DNA of 64,000 bases from the NCBI GenBank assembly GCA_037044905.1, contig JBAOKB010000094.1, forward strand, positions 310,001 through 374,000, in the 5' to 3' direction. The notes under the pieces were generated by a model, which saw only the letters and a list, made by a program, of their open reading frames with translations, was not told the DNA's origin and did no database searches. The translations under genes were made by a program, and so were the position numbers. Positions 55,211-64,000 of this stretch are shown here, piece by piece (position 1 is the stretch's first letter; every line of letters starts with the position of its first letter). The DNA is from Hortaea werneckii. Taxonomy: Eukaryota; Ascomycota; Dothideomycetes; Mycosphaerellales; Teratosphaeriaceae.

Positions 55211-56875
55211 GGAAGGGGTAAAATTCAAAACTCCAGAATCTATATGATGGACCTCGCATCGAAGACTGTGTGTCTTGATGAGAGCGTTTTTATATGTGAG
55301 GAGTCTTCCCACCATCTTGCTACACGAGACGTCTAATGCCCTCTGGAAAGGAGATAACCTAGTCCTGAAATGAACTTTTGCGTTCTCCTTTTCAAGCAAC
55401 AGCTAATGCTGCCGGATTGTTCACCGCATTCCTTCTGTTCAGACTAACGGCATTTGGCTACTGCAACTGGACGGTGGTGGCGCCGGTAGCACGAGCGATA
55501 CGCCAAAAGCTGGTGGTGTGTCCATTGCGGCAGTCGAGGACAGTCGAGCAGTTGGAACAAAGAGGATAGATGGTCTACAGGCTTCCTAATTGCACGCCAG
55601 CTAGCAGCAGGCGAAAGAAGATCAAGCCATCATGATCACATGAGGCTTCCTTGGATGCAGGCCGAACTACTCCGGATACCACCTGATGTTGCCCGATTCC
55701 AAAGGAAATGCTGTCATAAAGCTGAAAGGGAAAAAGTCCTAATCAGAACGAACACGGAGCTCTTTCCACGATATCAGATGTAGATATGCCCTGGTGTTTA
55801 CGAGATAGCAGTGTCGCTTTTGGTACGTTGGTTCACAGTAAGAGAGATTCTCAAGACCGATGCGAGAGCTTGACAAACGACTGGCAAGCCTCTCAATGCC
55901 TGGAAAGATAATTGGATTCACAAAATTTCGGATGTGGAAGTCATGCAGACCTATGAAGCCTTCAGAATCCCGCGTCGTAGTCCTGTGTAGCCTTCAATCG
56001 AATGGCTTCCGGAAGTGTAGTACAAACGATGAAGTTAGTGCCAATCTTGAAATATGAACCCTGACCAGAAGCTTCTATCATGTGTTGAGCTTTTGGGATA
56101 GCTTGAACGCTGTAGTGCGAGCCGGTGCTTCGAAGGCTGGATAATGCAGCTCGTGCAAACCCACATGATGCGTTGCATTTCTATGGCCTTGTATGCATGC
56201 CTCTGAGACTCTCCCAGCTAATATCGAAGTGTCGAAGTGGCCTTTCCAGCGCCGGGAGTCTCTGCCAGTCGTTGGATCCAGCAGCACTTCATTGACAACC
56301 TACCTTAACTTCTCATCATGAAAACTTGCCATTAATGACCGAGCAGTATGAAGTCATTTTTCAAGAAACCGTAGGAGTTCTAGACATCTCATCACTTCGC
56401 AAAAGAGTTCGGCATTTAAGCAAATTGGCACACATGAGACGAGGGTGCCTTGGAAGTCCTGGTTATCGAGTAAGCTTGGCTCATTTGGGCGTTTATGGTA
56501 ATCATTGAAAGTCAGAGAATGAACATGGGAGTTCGAGGACGAGATCCGATCCATGGAGTAAGTATCATTGGAAAAGTGAGGTGGGACATGCGTGAAGTAG
56601 GGAAAGTCGTCGTCTCGGGGTAAGATTGGCCGAACGACCAGTTCGGAAGAAGTTGCCCAGACGCTCCCAAACCAGTAAGAAGTCACGACACTAAGTTACT
56701 TGCCAGTATATCCTCGTCGTCACAAATCTCAAAAAAATCAATGAACCAAGACCCAAGAGAAAGCTGTCCCTAAGACCAAAGTAGAAGATACCGCCATGCC
56801 CATCACAAAACCCACCCTCGTCCAACCCAGGCCGACATCTCAACCCCATCCCAACCCCTCTTCCTTGCACCCACC
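55211..56875. other. Intergenic region, about 1.7 kb
   Basis: Divergent promoters of the secreted-protein gene and the Dabb-GFA gene. ORFs up to 110 codons exist but overlap and have no recognisable domain. Parts are AT-rich. Confidence 0.4.
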
Positions 56876-57700
56876 ATGACCTCAACAATCACTCACATAG
56901 TGCTCTTCAAATACCGCCCCTCAATCACCTGGTCCGATTTCGAGTCCCACTTCGACACCTTCCAGTCCCTCCGCACGAAATGTCTGCACCCGGAGACCGG
57001 GAAACCGTACATGCTCAGCATGCGGATGGGGAAGAACCGGTCCTGGGAGCCCTTTAGCAAAGGGATGACGCATGCGTTCGTGCTTGAGTTCGCGAGTCAG
57101 GAGGATCTGGATCACTATCTCCTCCACGATCCCGTGCACAGGGAGTTCTCGCGGAACGCGGGGCCGTTGATTGAGGATTCCTTGGTGGTGGATATCCGGG
57201 ATGGGGTGTTGTTTGGGCCGAAAGCGAAGAGACCTTTGGGGCAGGGGGAGTACCGGGGATCTTGTCATTGTGGGGGATTGGAGTGGACGGCCAAGTTGGA
57301 TGTGGCCGAGCATGTGCTTTGTCATTGCCAGACGTGCCAGAAGTTGGGTGGTGGGGCGTATAGTTGTAATCAGATTATTCCGAGGGGGGATTTGAGCGTA
57401 ACGAAGGGGGACTTGGGTTGTTATACGTATACGGGCGCGAGCGGTAAGTTTGATTGTTCTGTGTTGGAGAGGGAGCGAACAGGAGCTTACTTGTTGCTAG
57501 GCAAAAAAGTACGATGCTATTTCTGTCCAACCTGCACATCTCATGTGTACCACCATCAGGAAGTAATGCCGGAGAAGGTGATAGTGCGAACACTACTTCT
57601 GGAAGGAGGAAGCGAAATGCCAGCAACAGGCGAGATCTTCCCAGAAGGCAAGCTAGCATGGGTGAGAGATCTGAAAGAGAGCATGCCGAACGGCGTATGA
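56876..57700 (+). CDS. Dabb-GFA two-domain fusion protein
   Basis: Residues 1-115 form a stress-responsive A/B barrel (Dabb) domain: ITHIVLFKYRPSITWSDFE, then THAFVLEFASQEDLDHYLLH with HDPVHREF. From about 120 a GFA/CENP-V zinc domain follows: GSCHCGGLEW, LCHCQTCQKLGGGAYS, and CYFCPTCTSHVYHH, giving the Cys ligands of the family. An intron at 57444-57500 (GTAAGT/TGCTAG, 57 nt, phase 1) is a multiple of three and has no stop, so the unspliced frame is also open. Splicing joins GASG to KKVRCYF and gives 255 residues, which fits the family better. Function is unknown; the GFA fold binds zinc and is named after glutathione-dependent formaldehyde activation. Confidence 0.82.
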   Translation: MTSTITHIVLFKYRPSITWSDFESHFDTFQSLRTKCLHPETGKPYMLSMRMGKNRSWEPFSKGMTHAFVLEFASQEDLDHYLLHDPVHREFSRNAGPLIEDSLVVDIRDGVLFGPKAKRPLGQGEYRGSCHCGGLEWTAKLDVAEHVLCHCQTCQKLGGGAYSCNQIIPRGDLSVTKGDLGCYTYTGASGKFDCSVLERERTGAYLLLGKKVRCYFCPTCTSHVYHHQEVMPEKVIVRTLLLEGGSEMPATGEIFPEGKLAWVRDLKESMPNGV

Positions 57701-57783
57701 AAGAAAGCAGCGAATGCTTCCACGTGCAACTTCGGAGGTAAAACGTAAGAATTTATTGTATCCAGTCATATCAACCTTGATGG

Positions 57784-59573
57784 CTAGTTCAGATGCAACA
57801 GCACCGCTGAGCTTTTCTCCACGCTCAAAGAGATCTTACTATGGCGTGGCTTGAGCGAGTACGAATCGTCTCGAACACCCTTCACCTCGGTTCCTTCGGA
57901 CTCCGACGTCCACTGACTGCCCGCATAAGTCATGCTATCACCGCTCGCATGAGCGCCCTCGGGGCTGGTCAAGACATCCACATCCACCTTGGTAATCCAT
58001 TCAGGTAGTCTGATTGTCAGTTTCGTCGCCGGTCGTCGGTAGCTATCGCCCTTATCCCAAATATCGAGGTTGACAACCGCGAGTCGCACTGGCATGTTAT
58101 CGACAAAAGCTGCGTATGCGATAACGTTATCGACACCTGTATCGAGCTGCGCGGCTTGAGTCTGGCCTCCATTGTTACCTATGAAGTCAGCTACAAACGG
58201 CATGGCATAGAAATTGCTGTAGACCCGTCGCGGGAAGTCGCCGCTGTCGATTGGGAGCCACATGTCGTAGCCGGAATGCATAATCTATCAAAAATGTGTC
58301 AGCTGAGTCAACTGGGACCTCTAACAACATTGCGTACCTGCTGCCAATTAATCCTCGCAATACCAATACTCATCGCGTACAGCTGAAAATCGACCTGCCA
58401 TAACGCCGAGCCCAGCGTGGCCTGGTAGTCATAGGTATGCGTCGGATTCAACGAGTTCCCAACTTCCGAGATAATATATGGGATACTCGGATGGTTTTCG
58501 CGTAGGTACTCGATAAACTTGCGCAAGAGGTCTAGCCGGAAAGCGATAGCCGTATGGTTCATCAGCCCGGGTCCCAGATCCTTGTACTCTCCACCGTTGG
58601 TCTGGTAATAATGGGAAGCTACTTGCTTGATGTTGTTGTCGAAATTGATTCCGAGATCGAAATTCGTCTCTACGTCGAGAATGTAGCCTGTTGCAAGGAC
58701 GTCGTCGCCAAGATGAGCTGCGGTGTCGAACGCCTGGAACCATGGTTCGTCGGGCAGATCGAGGGCCTCCTTGATCGCCTCGACGTACATGGTGTAGTTG
58801 CCAGTATACGTCTCGTTCGTCATCCGACCTTGATAATCCGGCGGGCCAAGATCACCAACGGGATATAGATCAGGTTCATTGCCGGGCTCAAAGGCCTGGA
58901 TACGGTCGAGTCCAATACGTTCAGCAGCTGTCTTGGCCCAAAGCACAGATTCAGAAACATTTGTGTGTGCCATCGGAAGTTGGATGATCCAGACAGCCTC
59001 CGGTATGATGTCCGCCAGGTCCCAGTAAGCTGGCCCAATACTTGTGCCACCAATATCCTGGTATGTATAGATCTCGGCGATAGGCAGTGCTGGCTCGACC
59101 TGGGAAGGTATGTATCTTCCGTAGTCGGCTGAGGTACCACCAGGACGGATGATAGGCTTCCCGCCAGTGCGGGACAAAATGGACCGCATAAGATTAAGGC
59201 TAAACTGGTTTGGATTGCCGTCTCTGGTCTGTAGATACGGTGTCAAAGACGCCTCTTCAAAAGCGAAGCCAATGAAGTCCGGATCGATAGGGGGGCAGGC
59301 GTTGCTGGGTGTGGAGGAAGGCACGACTACATGTGGTGCGTCGCCGCTCGGGCCTCCATGGTGACCAGGCCACTGCCAGCCGTGGAAGTTATCATTTCCC
59401 CAGCCCTTAGAATATCCGCCGTTACCTCTGTCAGAAGGATATCCTCCATGGTTTGGTCGCCCACTGGACCAAAAAGTGCTTTGTGTGTCCCATCCCTGAC
59501 GGCTCTGCAAATGGCCAGCTACGATAGGAGATCCAATCGAGCCCACGAAGCAAAAGAGTAGATTTTGTCTCAT
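57784..59573 (-). CDS. GH79-family beta-glucuronidase-like enzyme, secreted
   Basis: Exons 59573-58338 and 58284-57784; the phase-0 intron (58337-58285) has GTACGC/GATAG ends; 578 residues. Signal peptide MRQNLLFCFVGSIGSPIVAG. Residues about 30-80 are an unusual Gly/His/Trp/Asn-rich linker. The TIM barrel has IIRPGGTSADYGRY, the acid/base Glu233 in FEPGNEPDLY and the nucleophile Glu370 in YIISEVGNS. A C-terminal beta domain of the GH79C type follows (MPVRLAVVNLDIW). Fungal GH79 enzymes release glucuronic acid or 4-O-methyl-glucuronic acid from arabinogalactan and other glycans. Only 83 bp separate it from the convergent Dabb-GFA gene. Confidence 0.88.
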
Positions 59574-60773
59574 GGTTTGAACTTGGAAGAAGAAATGAAA
59601 GAACTGAGAGATGAGGAGAGAATGCTTATATGTACCTACCCAGCGAGGGTGCGTGCGGGTCTTCGAAGGTGCCGCAGGAGCTCATGTCATGCTAGGTCGT
59701 CGAAGATCTCCCCCTTGTTAAGCACCTCATGATCCATCATGCATCTTGTTCGCTCCCGCGTGAGGAGCATTTCTGGACTAGTAGTCGTCCAGCTTAGGGT
59801 CACTTTGTTAGGGACCCTATCTTGATTCTCGTATTGCTGGCTAATACTCTCTACTCTCGCATAAGAGAACGTGCCTGACAAAATGTGAGTAAATCCAGGA
59901 TGACAAAACGGTCGTGGTGAGTGCTGCTGTAGCTGTGCCTCAAGCATGCCATGCTTGTCTACCTAGGCAGTCTCTCTGATGCCGATCACGGAACGCATGC
60001 CGGTGTTCCTGCAGTGGCGCTTTCTAAAGATGGTGTCCGCAAGGCCGGAACAGGTAAGTGGGCGACCTAAGATGCCTATAGCGTATTGGCAGGAGAAGTC
60101 ATCAGGAACAACCTCAGCACGCGCGTGACGGTACCCAACTTTTTGTCGGCGGCACGGCAGGAAATGGAAGCGGGGTAGAGGATGGGCTCGCGATTAGTTG
60201 GATGGAGGAAGGTTTCTGCGTGCATAGTCGAATGTTGCGCAATGCCGATTAGTTTTCGCTCCATACCTTGTAATGAAATGTGGTTGATATGGTAATTGGT
60301 CTGGTTGTGTAGAGAGGCCTCTTGATAATTCATACCCCGAGGTACCGTCAGCGAGATGAACAAAGTAGCTAGATGTCGAATGGATGGACGAGTTCTGCAC
60401 CAAATCAAGTAGATGCAGCCTTAGACCGATCGAGCGGGTCGACTCCATACTTGAACTCTGGCCGTTGGTGTAATCAGACTGTGGCAGTGATGGAAGAGAT
60501 GCGAACATTGAAGTGATGTCAGATGGGCGAGGATCGGGCAAGCGCGGAGCACGACAGATGACCTCAGGCCAACATGGGTGGGAACAGCCTGAGTCCTGGT
60601 ACTTACGATTGCCATCTCAAGGTTGTCAGGCTGCATGCCAACCTAGGTAGGTACGCATCGCTCTCTGTGCTCACGTATGGCTCTCTGTGCTTACGTAGCT
60701 CGCTATGCCTACGTATCGTTTTTGATGCCCACCTTTCGCTCTCTACATGCATCCAATCCCTTATATTCCTGAC
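59574..60773. other. Intergenic region, about 1.2 kb
   Basis: Upstream of the GH79 gene and 3' flank of the thiolase gene. Imperfect repeats of CTCTCTGTGCT-ACGTA type occur at 60660-60740. Short ORFs have no domain. Confidence 0.45.
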
Positions 60774-62179
60774 TTAAAGGTCATCAGCATCTACCATCTG
60801 CACAACCATGCTCGTCGCCGCTCCACCGCCATTGCAGATAGCAGCGCACCCATATTCGCCCTTCTTCAGCTGATGCAGCAAAGTGACCAGGATGCGAGCG
60901 CCAGAGCTGCCGATCGCGTGGCCGAGCGCTATGGCGCCGCCGCGGGGATTGATCTTCTCGATGTCGACGTTGAGGATCTGCGTAAGCGCGAGGGAAGGGA
61001 GAAGTAGAGTTAGTTATGATGTTGTTTGCAGGAAATGGAGGGAGAGGGAAGATATCATACCTTAGCGTTGGCCTTGATGACAGCGGCAAAGGCCTCGTTC
61101 ATCTCCCACACCTTGACCTGTTCCGGCTTGATCCCCGCCCGTTCCAGCGCGATCGGGATCACCTTTGCCGGGGCGACGGGGAAATCTATCGGATCGATCG
61201 CTGCATCGGCGTAGCTGACAATACGTGCGAGCACCTTCTTGCCCTTTCCGTGCTGCTTCGCGAGTTCCCTGTTCGCGACGACGAGCGCAGAAGCCCCGTC
61301 GTTGAACGATGAGCTGTTGGCCGCAGTGACGGTGCCGTTGCCCGAGCGGTCGAAGGCCGGTTTCAGCGTGGGTACCTTCTCCAGCTTAAGTCGGTTGTAG
61401 CCTTCGTCTTCCTGCACGATGCGCTCGCCTTTCTTCTCCTTCACAGTGACCGGGACGATTTCCTCGTCGAAGAGCCGTTGTTGCCACGCTTCCTGTGTGC
61501 GCTTGTAGGAGAGGATGGCGAACTCGTCTTGCTCCTCGCGGCTGATGTTGTATTTCTTAGCCGTCGACTCGGCACAGTTGCCCATGTGGATCTGGTTGTA
61601 GACGTCCCAGAGGCCGTCCTTGATCAGCCCGTCTTCAATCTTCATCTCGCCGAAGGGCGGCTGTTGCGATGATCGTGGGAGGTAGTACGGCACGCGCGTC
61701 ATGTTCTCCATCCCGCCCGCTACTAGGGCAGATTCCTGGCCGAGCTGGACTTGTTGTGCAGCGATACTTAGGGCCTTCATGCCGGACGCGCAGACCTTGT
61801 TGATGGTCGTGGCTTCGACTGTCGGAGCCAGCCCAGCTCCCAATGCTGCTTGTCGTGCCGGCGCCTGGCCAGAGGCGGCTTGGAGAACATTGCCCATGTA
61901 GACATGGCCTATCCGGTCAGCCGGGATGGACGAGCGAGAGATGGCTTCTCTGATTGCGGTCGATCCGAGCTGGGTCGCAGGGACGTTGGTGAAGGAGCCG
62001 TTGAAGATGCCACATGGAGTGCGGACCGCCGAGACAATGTACGCATCTTCTATCTGTTTCGTGTTCTTTGGGCTTGAGGCGAAGGTGCGGCGGACGTAGG
62101 AGAGCTGGTGCTGGCGATGGGATGCGAAGGCGGATTTGCAGGATGAGCCGACAGGGCGGCGGAGAGAGACAGAAGCCAT
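60774..62179 (-). CDS. ERG10: Mitochondrial acetyl-CoA acetyltransferase (thiolase)
   Basis: Exons 62179-61061 and 60977-60774; the phase-0 intron (61060-60978) has GTATGA/ACGCAG ends; 440 residues. Catalyses reversible condensation of two acetyl-CoA to acetoacetyl-CoA. The N-terminal 40 residues are basic and Ser-rich (SLRRPVGSSCKSAFASHR), a likely mitochondrial presequence, so the role may be ketone-body or amino acid catabolism rather than sterol synthesis. Active residues: Cys130 in INKVCASGMKA, the His in GGAIALGHAIGSSGAR, and the second Cys in AAICNGGGAATS. MNEAFA is conserved. The paralogue most like cytosolic Erg10 may lie elsewhere, so the symbol is approximate. Confidence 0.9.
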
Positions 62180-62793
62180 GGGTGAAAGAGGATGGCTAGG
62201 TAGACAGAATTACAGACTTACAGCTTGGTGATTATCTACGGAAACTTTCAAGAGCTCTGTCTGTCTTGGGGCTGGTTTCGGCTCAAGGTAGAGAGCTCCC
62301 AGTCTCATAGCCGAGGTGTAGCTGCGGCTTAAGCACCGTTTATTACGTGAGATACATATCCCGTGTTACCGGATTAAGTAAAATCTAAACAATGGAATGC
62401 GTTCCAAATGTCGATAATGTAAGAATCTCAGTCCTGCGCGATATATTAGGCATCTTGACTGGACTCTCCAAATTCTCAATACTACTAGTATGTATGTACT
62501 ATGTATATTGAACACCCTTACGGCTGCTTAGGAGGTACCGGGTCCGGACAGAAACATCCTATCGCCGCCGATATTTGCGGGGTAATGGCAAGCTCCGTCC
62601 CTCCCAGGCACACAGCACACAGTACCCGCGCCTGTCTTCCTATTCAGCCTTTGCAAATTGGACGAAATAACCTCGGCCGCAAGCATGTAGCTACAAGTGG
62701 TGCCAAAAGGACGGCCACGACGGTAAGCGAAAACACTCTTTCCTTTCCCTGACTCTCCTACAGTCAAAACTCCATCCCAAAAAGAAAGAAACC
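62180..62793. promoter_or_regulatory. Divergent promoter of the thiolase and cyclase genes
   Basis: 614 bp between start codons. No ORF or clear motif beyond short AT-rich palindromic words near 62480-62510. Confidence 0.4.
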
Positions 62794-63882
62794 ATGCCGG
62801 AGAACACCTCCCGCTCCATCACCCAAAAAGCCCAAACCCGCCTCTCGGGATTGAACGCCACACTTCAAGCCAATGAACACTCTCCCATCGCCTTCCCGGC
62901 CTTCGACGAACTGCCCCGCATTCAAGGCCAGCCCCAAGGCTGCCTCTGGGGCTTCTTCGACCGCCGCAAACAAGGCAGCGGCGAGAAACAAGTCGAAAAG
63001 GACGAACTTGGCACCCTAAACCTCCTTACGCCCCGCCTTGTCCGGGAAGCCAGCCAGGAAATCCAGAAAGGCATCCATGTACAGCTCGACTGGGGGCTCG
63101 AGAACGTGCAATTCCCGGGTTTCAAGCGCCGTCAATTCGCCCACCGGGTCGTAGACCTGTATTCGAAAGCCGGGTTCGTGAGTCTAGATGACGAAGTGCA
63201 TTTCAATACCCAGTCCGGTTCCCAATGGGATAGCTTGAAGCATTTCGGGCACCAGAAGTCGCGGATGTATTATAATGGGCTCTCCCACGAGGAGGCAGTG
63301 AGAACGGAGAGGAATGGGATTCATAGGTGGTGTGAGCGTGGTGGGATTGTGGGGAGAGGGGTGTTGGTTGATTGGGTGGCGTGGTATGAGAAGGTCAAGG
63401 GCGTGCCGACGCCTTCGGCTGTGAGTAGGCATGAGATCCCTGTGGCGGAGCTGGATGAGGTATTGAGGTTTCAGGGAACGACGCCTAGGCAGGGAGATAT
63501 CCTCATCGTCCGTACCGGTTATGTCCGTTGGCATGATGGTGCTTCGGAGGAGGAAAGGAAGAGAGGGACTCAGGAGAATGCCGTGGCTATTGGGCTTCAG
63601 AGTAACGAGACGACTGTTCGGTGGCTTTACGATCATCACTTTGCTGCCGTGGCGGGAGATACCGTCGCATTTGAAGCATGGCCGCCCCCTTTGAAGTCAG
63701 GCTGGTGTTTGCATGAGTGGTTGCTAACACAATTCGGTACTCCGATAGGCGAGATGTTGAATCTCGAGAAGCTTAGTAGTGTCTGTGCCAGGGAAGGTAG
63801 ATGGACTTTCTTCTTGACGAGTGCGCCATTGAATGTTAGGGGTGGAGTTGGAAGTCCTCCTGGGGCTATAGCTATCCTTTGA
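62794..63882 (+). CDS. Cyclase-family (PF04199-type) metal-dependent hydrolase
   Basis: Single exon, 362 residues, first ATG at 62794 in context ACCATGC. It resembles the fungal branch of the kynurenine formamidase/cyclase family. A core GTLNLLTPRLV is followed by QLDWGLENV. The metal-site region SGSQWDSLKHFGHQ stands where the family has HxGTHxDxPxH, and GDILIVRTGYVRWH and AAVAGDTVAFEAWPP follow. The Asp and second His are kept, while the first GTH His is Gln here. Substrate is unknown; bacterial and animal relatives hydrolyse N-formylkynurenine or related amides and lactones. Frame intact. The region to 64000 is its 3' flank. Confidence 0.85.
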   Translation: MPENTSRSITQKAQTRLSGLNATLQANEHSPIAFPAFDELPRIQGQPQGCLWGFFDRRKQGSGEKQVEKDELGTLNLLTPRLVREASQEIQKGIHVQLDWGLENVQFPGFKRRQFAHRVVDLYSKAGFVSLDDEVHFNTQSGSQWDSLKHFGHQKSRMYYNGLSHEEAVRTERNGIHRWCERGGIVGRGVLVDWVAWYEKVKGVPTPSAVSRHEIPVAELDEVLRFQGTTPRQGDILIVRTGYVRWHDGASEEERKRGTQENAVAIGLQSNETTVRWLYDHHFAAVAGDTVAFEAWPPPLKSGWCLHEWLLTQFGTPIGEMLNLEKLSSVCAREGRWTFFLTSAPLNVRGGVGSPPGAIAIL

Positions 63883-64000
63883 TCGGCTTTTCGCTGGTCG
63901 TGAGTAAATTGGTTTAAAAAGGAAATAAAGAAAAAGAAAGTGAAGAGGGAAAAGGAAAGTCCGAGGTCATGTCAATCAATACTTTCTGATATTCTAAGTG

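Overview
The window is nuclear DNA of a filamentous ascomycete, most likely a Dothideomycete (Capnodiales/Mycosphaerellales-like). The reasons are many 45-85 bp GT-AG introns with GTAAGT-like donors, densely packed single genes on both strands, and proteins that read as Pezizomycotina orthologues (Cdc45, Sfi1, Rad6, cytosolic IleRS, Dgk1, HIS5). The class-level assignment is inference. No mobile element, CRISPR array or rRNA was recognised. I could not search for tRNAs systematically.

Layout. 0.1-2.4 kb: a T5orf172 (GIY-YIG-like) gene, minus strand. 3.2-6.7: isoleucyl-tRNA synthetase. 7.8-8.8: DUF1275 membrane protein. 9.3-11.9: RecQ helicase with N-terminal repeats and a SUMO-motif tail. 12.3-12.6: tiny three-exon twin-CX9C protein (NDUFAF8-like), divergent from Sfi1 (13.0-16.5). 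17.0-17.7: bZIP factor. 18.2-19.8: fungal-specific transcription-factor-like protein. 20.5-21.3: CCDC124/Lso2-like ribosome-associated protein. 21.6-23.8: S33 tripeptidyl aminopeptidase-like hydrolase.

24.5-37.9 kb: an accessory block. It holds a cluster of nuclear-looking proteins with a helical N-terminal domain, a basic linker and a SANT/Myb-like C-terminal domain. Four members are clear, one is possible (all on the minus strand), and one unrelated coiled-coil protein lies on the plus strand. Intergenic spaces here are long. 37.9-40.9: gene-poor stretch with one interrupted ORF. 40.9-43.7: Cdc45. 44.8-47.2: OPT oligopeptide transporter, divergent from a stand-alone PRMT3-type N-terminal module (47.6-48.2) across a promoter with a 24-nt C tract. 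49.6-50.3: Rad6/Ubc2. 50.8-52.1: Dgk1, divergent from HIS5 (52.7-54.0). 54.4-55.2: secreted Cys-rich protein. 56.9-57.7: Dabb-GFA fusion. 57.8-59.6: GH79 beta-glucuronidase-like enzyme. 60.8-62.2: mitochondrial acetyl-CoA acetyltransferase. 62.8-63.9: cyclase-family hydrolase.

The genes are mostly independent housekeeping functions (translation, replication, spindle pole duplication, ubiquitination, lipid and amino acid metabolism) rather than one pathway. Two features stand out. First, the SANT-like cluster may be an undescribed lineage-specific family. Second, about 17 apparent single-base frameshifts fall in conserved genes between 0 and 23 kb, while every gene from 24 to 64 kb reads cleanly apart from one short interrupted ORF.
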